Part shown: piece after piece, positions 6,988 through 12,872 of the stretch
How the letters are laid out: every line of letters begins with the position of its first letter
Position numbering within the stretch: the first letter of the stretch is position 1
Source: Fimbriimonadaceae bacterium
GTDB lineage: Bacteria; Armatimonadota; Fimbriimonadia; Fimbriimonadales; Fimbriimonadaceae
Assembly (NCBI GenBank): GCA_947447315.1
Contig: CANFJD010000035.1
Span: 1 to 15,154 of the forward strand
Length of the DNA: 15,154 nt
Reading direction: 5' to 3'
Position numbers and translations under genes: made by a program
Notes under the pieces: generated by a model
The model's database searches: none
Seen by the model: the letters and a program-made list of their open reading frames with translations, nothing else
What the model was told of the DNA's origin: nothing

Positions 6988-7769
6988 CCGAAATTCGTCC
7001 GATCAAAATGAGCGAAGCGGAAGGATTCCTTCAGCTGCTCTGCGATGTTTTCGGCTTGGACTTTAATCGAGCCTACACGGTTTTCTTCCAAGAACCGTAC
7101 TTCGACCTCCAGCGCAAGTGGGCCATTTTCCAGGGCACCGAAATGGTCAGCGTGCTCACCACTACGCCCCTCACGTTCGGGTGGGGTGAAGCAATCGGTA
7201 TCGCGGGCGTTGCCACGAGAGAGAAATATCGCCGTGAGGGCTATGCGGCCCGCCTCCTCGAATCAGTGCTTCGGCATCATGAACGCGGTGGCGTCGCCAG
7301 CTCAATCCTGTTCGCCCAGCGAACTGACCTTTACGCATCTTTGGGCTTTGAAACCATTGATCGAGTTGTTCGCGCTCCGCTGTCGCCCGCCTTACTCGAC
7401 GGTCACTCATCCGGAGAATTTGATGTTTTAGAACCTGAGACCGTGCGCGCCATCTACGATCGATGGGCCGATTCCCATCCTGACCGCCTTCGCCGAGATG
7501 ACCTGCGCTGGAGGTACTGGAACTGGAGCTACCGTATCGCGGAACCAGTGGGCGATGGATACACTGTGATCGAACCAAACCTGCTTCGCGAGGGCCTCTA
7601 CCATCGCGCCACCCCAACGCTCCCTCTGCCTGCCAACAGCGAATGGCTCGGCACCACATTCATGGCCGATCAACTGGGGCTGGTGTTCGAAAGAGCCGTT
7701 GTGGAGCTTTACCTCATGGGTAAAAACGTCCCGGGGATTCCGCAGATGTTCATGACCGATCAATTCTAA
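6984..7769 (+). CDS. GNAT-family N-acetyltransferase, Eis-like
   Basis: Predicted cytoplasmic acetyl-CoA-dependent acyltransferase of 261 residues. The N-terminal half has the GNAT fold signatures: T-E-I-R-P at the first strand, I-A-G-V-A-T-R-E-K-Y-R-R-E-G-Y-A (72-87) as the acetyl-CoA pyrophosphate loop (R-R-E-G-Y-A at 83-88), and L-Y-A-S-L-G-F-E (116-123) with the tyrosine often used as general acid. The C-terminal half (V-R-A-I-Y-D-R-W-A onwards) recalls Eis-type enhanced GNATs, but the SCP2-like third domain of full Eis (~400 residues) is absent. The substrate cannot be read from sequence. The TTG start overlaps the cdaR stop as TTGA and is supported by the T-E-I-R-P opening; an ATG nine codons in would cut the first strand. 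It is probably the last gene of the dacA-cdaR operon. Confidence 0.87.
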   Translation: MTEIRPIKMSEAEGFLQLLCDVFGLDFNRAYTVFFQEPYFDLQRKWAIFQGTEMVSVLTTTPLTFGWGEAIGIAGVATREKYRREGYAARLLESVLRHHERGGVASSILFAQRTDLYASLGFETIDRVVRAPLSPALLDGHSSGEFDVLEPETVRAIYDRWADSHPDRLRRDDLRWRYWNWSYRIAEPVGDGYTVIEPNLLREGLYHRATPTLPLPANSEWLGTTFMADQLGLVFERAVVELYLMGKNVPGIPQMFMTDQF

Positions 7770-7830
7770 ATCCGCGTTCGGCGGAGCAAAGTAACATAAG
7801 CCGAAGAATCAACTACCTCGATAAGTGATG

Positions 7831-7836
7831 TATAAT
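7831..7836 (+). promoter_or_regulatory. -10 box TATAAT placed for a leaderless padR transcript
   Basis: A perfect TATAAT ends 5 bases before the GTG at 7842, so RNA would begin at or next to the start codon. No Shine-Dalgarno lies upstream of the GTG. At -35 distance I see only ATCAAC (7808-7813), which is not a match to TTGACA. The short gap 7770-7830 otherwise holds only a weak CCGC/GCGG hairpin after the acetyltransferase stop. Confidence 0.6.
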
Positions 7837-7841
7837 TAATC

Positions 7842-8174
7842 GTGAGTAGAAAGAAGGATCAGCGTACGGGGAACCTTCCGCTATTGATTCTGTCCGTGTT
7901 GGAAGAAGCCCCTATGCACGGTTACGGTATCGCCCGTGCCATCGAGGCCCGAAGCGCCGATGCGCTTAAGTTTGGCGAAGGGGCCATTTATCCCTGCCTC
8001 CGGAAACTGGAAGAAGACCAACTCACCGCGTTCAGCTGGGACACCTCCGGCGGCGGCCCGGCGAAAAAAGTGTACGAACTCACTCAGGCCGGCCGCGAGG
8101 CATTGGCCCAGAGCCGCAGCGAATGGACCGAATATGTTCAAATCGTTAACCGGGTGATCCACCCCGCTCTATGA
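7842..8174 (+). CDS. PadR-family transcriptional regulator
   Basis: Winged-helix DNA-binding protein of 110 residues, the size of the small single-domain PadR group. Diagnostic blocks are L-P-L-L-I-L-S-V-L-E-E-A-P-M-H-G-Y-G-I (12-30), G-A-I-Y-P-C-L-R-K-L-E-E (47-58) and G-P-A-K-K-V-Y-E-L-T-Q-A-G-R (72-85, the wing and its exit). A short C-terminal helix (86-105) would serve for dimerisation. GTG at 7842 gives the normal distance to the L-L-I-L block, and TATAAT just upstream supports it. The gene overlaps the next one by 4 bp (ATGA). In such pairs PadR usually represses its own operon, and the ligand is not known from sequence. Confidence 0.95.
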   Translation: MSRKKDQRTGNLPLLILSVLEEAPMHGYGIARAIEARSADALKFGEGAIYPCLRKLEEDQLTAFSWDTSGGGPAKKVYELTQAGREALAQSRSEWTEYVQIVNRVIHPAL

Positions 8175-8836
8175 GTCAAGAAATGGTCAACTTGCATTCT
8201 GAGGACGAGCGAATCGCCCAATTCATGGACACCGTGCCCGAAGCATTGGCGGGCGAGCGAGGCTTGTCGCCCGAGCTCACCCATGAGATGATTACAGAAA
8301 TGCAAACTCATATCCTCGCTCTGTATGACGCTTACCTAGAACTCGATTATTCTCCCGAAGAGGCCGTGACGCTGACTCTCGCCAAGTTTGGTAGCGCCGA
8401 TCGAGCCGTCGGGCGACGGAGATCCAATAGGGTGAGCCGAAGGGCCGCCGCCGCCGCCGCCATGATGCACATAGTGGTCGGAATAGTTGCCTTTTCGGTA
8501 GCCCCGATGACGCTCGAGACCAGCGGCGATTTTAGTCTCATCCCGATGATTTTCGGCGGTTTCGCGGGCTATTTCATCAGCCGACAGTCGATTCGTAGTG
8601 AGAATTCGACAACAATTTTTGCGCTTAAAGTTGCGGTCGGGTCTTCGATGGGCTATCTATCCTACGGATTGTCAATGGTTTCCCGATCCGCAATTACGCT
8701 AGATGAGTGTTTGCTTCGGACAGCACTCATGGCGGCAACGTTTCTTGTCCTTGGCTTCGCTCTCCGATGGTCGTGGTTGGAAAGCAAGAAATTCGCCGAA
8801 ATCAATCAACGAAAAGGCACGGCAATTGCCCAGTAG
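8171..8836 (+). CDS. PadR-linked membrane protein with HAAS-like N-terminal domain
   Basis: Integral membrane protein of 221 residues, co-transcribed with padR. The cytoplasmic head (~11-85) is helical, with L-S-P-E-L-T-H-E-M-I-T-E-M-Q-T-H and Y-S-P-E-E-A-V-T-L-T-L-A-K-F-G, the A-L-x-x-F-G style of the HAAS/permease-prefix domain known as a partner of PadR regulators. A basic stretch and an Ala run (92-97) lead into four predicted helices at ~91-112, ~121-137, ~149-168 and ~180-199. No transporter or enzyme motif is seen in the membrane part. The ATG overlaps the padR stop. The family role is thought to be membrane signalling or stress response under PadR control; the exact function is unknown. 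Confidence 0.82.
   Translation: MSQEMVNLHSEDERIAQFMDTVPEALAGERGLSPELTHEMITEMQTHILALYDAYLELDYSPEEAVTLTLAKFGSADRAVGRRRSNRVSRRAAAAAAMMHIVVGIVAFSVAPMTLETSGDFSLIPMIFGGFAGYFISRQSIRSENSTTIFALKVAVGSSMGYLSYGLSMVSRSAITLDECLLRTALMAATFLVLGFALRWSWLESKKFAEINQRKGTAIAQ
8444..8461 (+). repeat. (GCC)6 trinucleotide run
   Basis: Six perfect GCC units code for Ala 92-97 of the HAAS-like membrane protein, at the entry to its first helix. Length changes would add or remove alanines without breaking the frame. Confidence 0.8.
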
Positions 8837-8890
8837 CTCGTTAGCCGGGCGAACAGTTGCCTCCAAGCTCTCAATTGACCGCTAGCACTC

Positions 8891-9130
8891 TCACTTTGGC
8901 TCGCGAGGCGTTTTCGGTTTGGGCTTTACCCAGCCGTTGTCCTTGAAGACAGTGAAGATGCACATGGCATGACCACGCCCCAAATCATAGTCTTTGGCTA
9001 ACCATTCGATGATCTGGGTAGCCGTGACGCCAGGTTTCAGAACATCGGCCGCGATCGCCGCCTCCCGAAAATCCTCAGGCGTCTTCCCAGTTTTTGCCTT
9101 GATGTTGTTTAAATATGATTGAAAGCTCAT
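8891..9130 (-). CDS. DUF4287 domain protein
   Basis: Small cytoplasmic protein of 79 residues that matches DUF4287 almost end to end: M-S-F-Q-S-Y-L-N-N-I-K-A-K-T-G-K-T-P-E-D-F-R (1-22), L-K-P-G-V-T-A-T-Q-I-I-E-W-L (31-44) and L-G-R-G-H-A-M-C-I-F-T-V (50-61). The K-P-K-P-K-T-P tail is basic. The family's biochemical function is not established; it often occurs alone or fused to DUF5655. The ATG at 9130-9128 begins at the conserved M-S-F-Q and is the natural start, though the ribosome site is weak. It is convergent with the HAAS gene (54-bp gap with no clear terminator hairpin) and divergent from the DUF1905 gene. Confidence 0.9.
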   Translation of the reverse strand: MSFQSYLNNIKAKTGKTPEDFREAAIAADVLKPGVTATQIIEWLAKDYDLGRGHAMCIFTVFKDNGWVKPKPKTPREPK

Positions 9131-9197
9131 AGGATGGTCTCACGTAACACCGACTCAGATTGGAAGTCTTTTACCCAACCCCAGAAAAAAGTGTAAC

Positions 9198-9230
9198 CAC
9201 CAATAATTGGTGCGCCCCTTGCATTACAAT
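9198..9230 (+). promoter_or_regulatory. 15-bp palindrome plus -10-like TACAAT upstream of the DUF1905 gene
   Basis: CACCAAT-A-ATTGGTG (9198-9212) is a perfect palindrome with 7-bp arms and a one-base centre, the size and symmetry of a dimeric regulator site. TACAAT at 9225-9230 is a fair -10 for the plus strand, and the palindrome would then cover the -35 region. It sits in the 141-bp divergent gap between the DUF4287 and DUF1905 genes, so it could control either. No regulator family is assigned. Confidence 0.4.
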
Positions 9231-9271
9231 TAAGAAATCGCGTCAAGATTTCGCTGCCGAAAAAGTCGCTC

Positions 9272-9724
9272 ATGAAAGTAACCTTTAACACCACCATCCG
9301 AAAGGGCGAGACTAAGTAAGTAGCGGGCATTGTCGTTCCAGAACCGCTGCTTCTATCGCTTGAAGGAGGGAAACGACCGGCGGTCAAAGTGACATTGAAC
9401 GGCTGTACCTTCCGGACGACGGTCGGAAAGATGGGAGAACTCTACATGATCCCGCTGAGCGCCGAAACCCGCCGCGATGCCGGCCTGACCGGGGACGAAA
9501 CGCTCGACGTTACCATTGAGTTAGATACCGAGCCCAGAACCTTCACCCTGCCGGAAGACTTACGATCCGCCCTGGACGCAGAAAATTTAGTGAGTGCATT
9601 CGAGAAATTTGCCCCTTCGCACCAAAAGGAGCACCTCCGCTCGGTGGAAGAAGCCAAATCTCCCGAGACGCGCGTCCGACGCATCACCAAGGTAGTCGAA
9701 GCCACGCGATTAAAGTTCGCGTAG
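9272..9724 (+). pseudogene. DUF1905 / YdeI-OmpD-associated-like gene with an in-frame stop
   Basis: Read from ATG 9272, the frame gives M-K-V-T-F-N-T-T-I-R-K-G-E-T-K, then TAA at 9317-9319. It resumes in the same frame with V-A-G-I-V-V-P, then G-G-K-R-P-A-V-K-V-T-L-N-G-C-T-F-R-T-T-V. Both sides match one continuous DUF1905 protein (x-F-x-T-T-I..G-I-x-V-P...G-K-R-P-x-V-K-V-T-L-N-G), so a single codon interrupts an otherwise intact gene of about 150 residues. The rest continues through I-E-L-D-T-E-P-R and H-L-R-S-V-E-E-A-K-S-P-E-T-R-V-R-R-I-T-K, the YdeI/OmpD-associated (bacteriocin-protection-like) tail, to TAG 9722-9724. A shortened protein could begin at GTG 9389 (111 residues), but it lacks the first strands, and GGAGGG at 9365 is too far away. 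Options are a recent nonsense mutation, a sequencing error, or readthrough. The tail is convergent with GH35 with only 4 bp between stops. Confidence 0.75.
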
Positions 9725-9728
9725 CGGA

Positions 9729-11549
9729 CTACTTCAGCGTCGGCCAACCTTGGATGGGCTTTGCCGCCAACTGGTGGAGGTCGAAAACTCGGACCTCGTT
9801 CTTACCTTTAAGCAAGAACGGAGCCGGACAGTAGAGCCGCTTTTGTGGACCAATTTCCCAGAACCGACCCAGGTTATGGCCATTCACCCACACGACTCCC
9901 TTGGTGTATGCAGATAGATCTAGGAACGTATCGGCCGGTTCCGCAAGTGCAAATTCTCCCCGGAAGAACTGCCCCGGACGATCATTGGCGTTCGAGGACT
10001 TCAACTTCTCCACCCAGGCCGATTCCATCGGTAGTCCGTAGGACTCCCAGGTCATCAAAGTCATCCCGTTAAGCGTCACGCGATCCGTAATTCCTTTGTG
10101 ATCAATCAAAGCGTCGGCAAAATTGATTCTCCCCATTCCTTCCGTAAGAATGTCGAGAGTCGGTTTGGGATTTCCATTGCCCGGGATTGTAATCGTCGAT
10201 TCGCCTAACCTTCGATCAAGTTTCCCGATGTATTTTCCGTCCAGAAACACCGTGGCATAGTCGTGAAGATCCTTTATCGATAGCCGGCCGTAGTGATGAC
10301 CGACCAGACGCGTACGGTAGAGCCGAAAGCCGTAGTCTTGGCCATACGCTTCGAAAGGTTTTGGTTGGGGACTGAGTTTCGGGGCAGGAAGGTTATCCCA
10401 CACGGAAGTCAACCGCTCCATGGGGATGGGCGGAATCGTGATCGCAGGGATCGCCGCGGGCACCGCCGGAATCGGCGTGGATCGGTACCGCTGGATCAAC
10501 TCTCGCAGCGCCGTGTACTTCGGCGTCGTATTGCCTTGCTCCCCTATCGGGGCATCGTAGTCGTAACTCGTGACATCCGGTTCGTAACCCTTGCCACCCG
10601 AATTCGCTCCCGCCGTAAACCCAAAGTTGGTGCCCCCATGAACTACGTACAGGTTGAATGACTTCCGGTTATCCAGCAGAAACTTGACTTCTTCCGAAAT
10701 CCCCTCGGTGCTGGCACTGGCCCAATTCTCCCCCCAATGCGTCAACCAGCCCGGGTAGGTTTCGGAGCTGAAGACGGGAACGCCGGGATTCATACGCTCG
10801 GCCAAATCCCAGTCACCGAGTCTGCCGCCCGAATCCAACCCGACCGCCGCGCCCGGAAGGCTGCCTGCTTCCAACATGTATTCCGTCGGACCGTCGGCCG
10901 TATAGAACGGTCCCGCCACCCCGTGCTTGACCCACGTCTTGCGTAACCACTCCATGTAGGTGCGATCGTTTCCATAGCTACCGTACTCGTTCTCCACTTG
11001 CACCATCAGGATCGGGCCGCCGTTTGCCAGTAGGAGCGGCTTCACTCGACGGGCAACTTGCCCAATGTATCGATCAACCGCCTGCGTGTAGCGCGGATCC
11101 ATGCAGCGCAGCTTGATGTCTGGTATTCGAAGAAGATATGGGGGAATTCCGCCCAGTTCCCACTCGCCGCACACGTACGGACCGGGGCGCAATATCACCC
11201 ACATGCCCTCCTCTTGACAGATACGAATGAATTTCGCAACGTCCCGATTCTCAGATTTGAAGTCAAATTTTTCCGGTTGCGGCTCCAGATAGTTCCAAAA
11301 CAGATACGCCGCGATGGTGTTGCAACCCATGGCCTTGGCCATCTGGATGCGATGCCGCCAATAAACCGCCGGTATCCGCGCGGGGTGCATTTCGCCGCTG
11401 ATGATCTGAAGTGGTTTGCCATCCAGCAGAAAATCTTTCTTGCCTAACTTGAATTCGTGGACCGGTTTGGTATCCAAGTTAGCATGGATCGGGGCCACGG
11501 GAGAGATGGCGAGGGCGGTCAGAAGCGTAGCGACCATGGACCGCCCCAT
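9729..11549 (-). CDS. Exported GH35 beta-galactosidase
   Basis: Retaining glycoside hydrolase of family 35 that removes terminal beta-galactosyl residues from oligo- or polysaccharides. A signal peptide is likely (hydrophobic stretch 6-20, cleavage near H-A-N at 22-24). The (beta/alpha)8 domain starts with G-K-P-L-Q-I-I-S-G-E-M-H-P-A-R-I-P (44-60). The acid/base is E188 in Q-V-E-N-E-Y-G (184-190, codon 10986-10988) and the nucleophile is E263 in S-S-E-T-Y-P-G-W (261-268, codon 10761-10763). Also typical are R-P-G-P-Y-V-C-G-E-W (121-130) and H-G-G-T-N-F-G (304-310). The C-terminal galactose-binding-like part has V-W-V-N-G-H-N-L-G-R-F-W-E-I-G-P-Q near the end. 606 residues is normal. The ATG at 11549 gives the full signal; an ATG four codons in also would. 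Divergent from the nitrilase gene by 44 bp. Confidence 0.95.
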   Translation of the reverse strand: MGRSMVATLLTALAISPVAPIHANLDTKPVHEFKLGKKDFLLDGKPLQIISGEMHPARIPAVYWRHRIQMAKAMGCNTIAAYLFWNYLEPQPEKFDFKSENRDVAKFIRICQEEGMWVILRPGPYVCGEWELGGIPPYLLRIPDIKLRCMDPRYTQAVDRYIGQVARRVKPLLLANGGPILMVQVENEYGSYGNDRTYMEWLRKTWVKHGVAGPFYTADGPTEYMLEAGSLPGAAVGLDSGGRLGDWDLAERMNPGVPVFSSETYPGWLTHWGENWASASTEGISEEVKFLLDNRKSFNLYVVHGGTNFGFTAGANSGGKGYEPDVTSYDYDAPIGEQGNTTPKYTALRELIQRYRSTPIPAVPAAIPAITIPPIPMERLTSVWDNLPAPKLSPQPKPFEAYGQDYGFRLYRTRLVGHHYGRLSIKDLHDYATVFLDGKYIGKLDRRLGESTITIPGNGNPKPTLDILTEGMGRINFADALIDHKGITDRVTLNGMTLMTWESYGLPMESAWVEKLKSSNANDRPGQFFRGEFALAEPADTFLDLSAYTKGVVWVNGHNLGRFWEIGPQKRLYCPAPFLLKGKNEVRVFDLHQLAAKPIQGWPTLK

Positions 11550-11581
11550 TATTCCCGATCAGACCATCTCTCGCCCGCGTG

Positions 11582-11587
11582 TAAACT
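11582..11587 (+). promoter_or_regulatory. Candidate -10 (TAAACT) for the nitrilase-family gene
   Basis: TAAACT ends 6 bases before the ATG at 11594 and there is no Shine-Dalgarno in between, again the geometry of a leaderless transcript. The 44-bp gap to the divergent GH35 gene leaves little room for a longer leader. There is no clear -35. The call rests on hexamer and spacing only. Confidence 0.4.
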
Positions 11588-11593
11588 ACGGTC

Positions 11594-12457
11594 ATGCAGT
11601 TTCGGGTTGCCTGCGCACAATTTGCGCCCATGAAGGCGGAGACCGGTCGCAACCTGGATACCATCGCCGAGATCTCCCGGCAGGCATCGGGCGAAGGTGC
11701 CGATTTGGTCCTGTTCCCAGAAACCAGCACCGCCGGCTACTTCCTGGAAGGAGGCGTCCTGGAGGCGTCGCTAACCAAGGAGAAACTGGCCTACGAGCTG
11801 TGGGGCCGGCTGAAAGATGGACTCGATCGTCCCATCGACATTGCCCTCGGCTTTTACGAGATTGCCGACGGCATCCTTTACAACAGCGCCGCGTATTTGG
11901 AGTTCACCCCGGATGGTGTCCGCATCAATGGCGTCTACCGAAAGATCTTTTTGCCGACCTACGGCGTGTTCGATGAAGAGCGGTTTGTTTCGCGTGGGCG
12001 CGACCTCGCCATCATCGAGACTCGCTTTGGACGCTTGGCCCTCTTGATTTGCGAGGATATTTGGCACTCGGTAATGCCGATGCTGTGCGCCGTGCGCGGG
12101 GCGCAGATGCTTCTGGTTCCTGCCGCCAGTCCGGCGCGCGGTTTTAGCGGAGCCGAGATTGAGAATCACGAGCGGTACCGACGCCTTTTCCGCGCCGTTA
12201 GCGAAGAGCACGCCGTTTACGTGATCAACTCCCAGCTCATCGGCTTTGAGGGTGGCAAAGGATTCATCGGCGGCAGCATGGTTGTCGATCCGTTCGGCAA
12301 GGTCATCGCCGAAGCCCCGATTGCCGAACCGCAGCTTCTGATCGCCGACATTGACCTCGACCTAGTCGGCATCGCCCGCGCCCAAAGCCCACTTCTCAGC
12401 GACCTCAAGGGTCAGTGGGAAGAAGTGCGGAGACTCGTTGCCAACTCGGGCTGGTAA
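11594..12457 (+). CDS. Nitrilase-superfamily carbon-nitrogen hydrolase
   Basis: Predicted cytoplasmic amidase of 287 residues with the complete Glu-Lys-Cys triad: E43 in F-P-E-T-S-T-A-G-Y-F (codon 11720), K117 in Y-R-K-I-F-L-P-T-Y (codon 11942) and C153 in L-L-I-C-E-D-I-W-H (codon 12050). The block K-I-F-L-P-T-Y-G-V-F-D-E-E-R (117-130) plus I-C-E-D-I-W is closest in style to the glutaminase half of glutamine-dependent NAD synthetases, but the synthetase half is absent. N-carbamoyl-amine amidases share similar blocks. So the substrate is uncertain: a free-standing glutaminase/amidase or omega-amidase-like enzyme are options. The ATG start gives the standard M-x-x-R-V-A-C-A-Q-F opening. Convergent with the small membrane-protein gene, 31 bp away. 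Confidence 0.93.
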   Translation: MQFRVACAQFAPMKAETGRNLDTIAEISRQASGEGADLVLFPETSTAGYFLEGGVLEASLTKEKLAYELWGRLKDGLDRPIDIALGFYEIADGILYNSAAYLEFTPDGVRINGVYRKIFLPTYGVFDEERFVSRGRDLAIIETRFGRLALLICEDIWHSVMPMLCAVRGAQMLLVPAASPARGFSGAEIENHERYRRLFRAVSEEHAVYVINSQLIGFEGGKGFIGGSMVVDPFGKVIAEAPIAEPQLLIADIDLDLVGIARAQSPLLSDLKGQWEEVRRLVANSGW

Positions 12458-12488
12458 TAATTTCCTCACTCAGTGTGGTTTGGCAAAG

Positions 12489-12824
12489 CTACCAGGTCGC
12501 GTACGAATACTTGAGGCCAAAGCCAACGGACAGGGTGGCAACCGCTATCCCGACCCAACCGAGTATTGGGTCACCGATGCCGTGACTCCGGTCGATGGCA
12601 AGATTGCCAACGGCAGCAAGATACCAACCGGTTACTCCCAGCATCCAGTGTGAGCGCTTGGGTTGTTTCACCTGAGTGCATGCATGCAAGGTCAACATGA
12701 GGCAAGCACTAAGCATCCAGTATGCCCAGGTATTTTCTGAAGCTCCGGGCTGTAGCATGGCTACCCACCTCAAGAACAAAGCCAAGGCGGCGGCGCTAAG
12801 GAACCCTAGACCGACGGATTTCAT
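12489..12824 (-). CDS. Small four-helix membrane protein, unknown function
   Basis: 111 residues, strongly hydrophobic, with four predicted membrane segments at ~4-24, ~33-52, ~58-77 and ~85-105 and short polar turns (Q-P-G-A-S-E-N; V-K-Q-P-K-R-S; D-R-S-H-G-I-G-D). The positive loop at 53-57 between helices 2 and 3 suggests that it faces the cytoplasm. I do not recognise a family. The regular helix/loop pattern and Trp/Gly-rich helices favour a real gene over chance, as does its filling the space between the nitrilase and esterase genes with no competing frame. The ATG at 12824 has only a weak G-A-C-G-A-A ribosome site. Divergent from the esterase gene by 48 bp. Confidence 0.6.
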   Translation of the reverse strand: MKSVGLGFLSAAALALFLRWVAMLQPGASENTWAYWMLSACLMLTLHACTQVKQPKRSHWMLGVTGWYLAAVGNLAIDRSHGIGDPILGWVGIAVATLSVGFGLKYSYATW

Positions 12825-12856
12825 TTCGTCTCGCTAGTCCATTTTACTGATGATAT

Positions 12857-12868
12857 CGGGTAGACCCG
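12857..12868. promoter_or_regulatory. Short palindrome before the esterase gene
   Basis: CGGGT-AG-ACCCG is a perfect 12-bp inverted repeat that ends 4 bases before the GTG at 12873. It could be a small operator or a hairpin at the start of the mRNA. Its short length makes chance possible. Confidence 0.25.
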
Positions 12869-12872
12869 GCAC

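Noticed and set aside
7772..7784. CCGC/GCGG mini-hairpin after the acetyltransferase stop
   Set aside because: Four-base stem without a T-tract; likely chance, so not listed as a terminator.
9127..9387. 86-residue minus-strand frame overlapping the DUF4287 start by 4 bp (ATGA)
   Set aside because: The overlap looks like operon coupling, but the upstream half is antisense to the conserved N-terminal part of the DUF1905 gene and the peptide has no recognisable pattern. The opening is probably chance.
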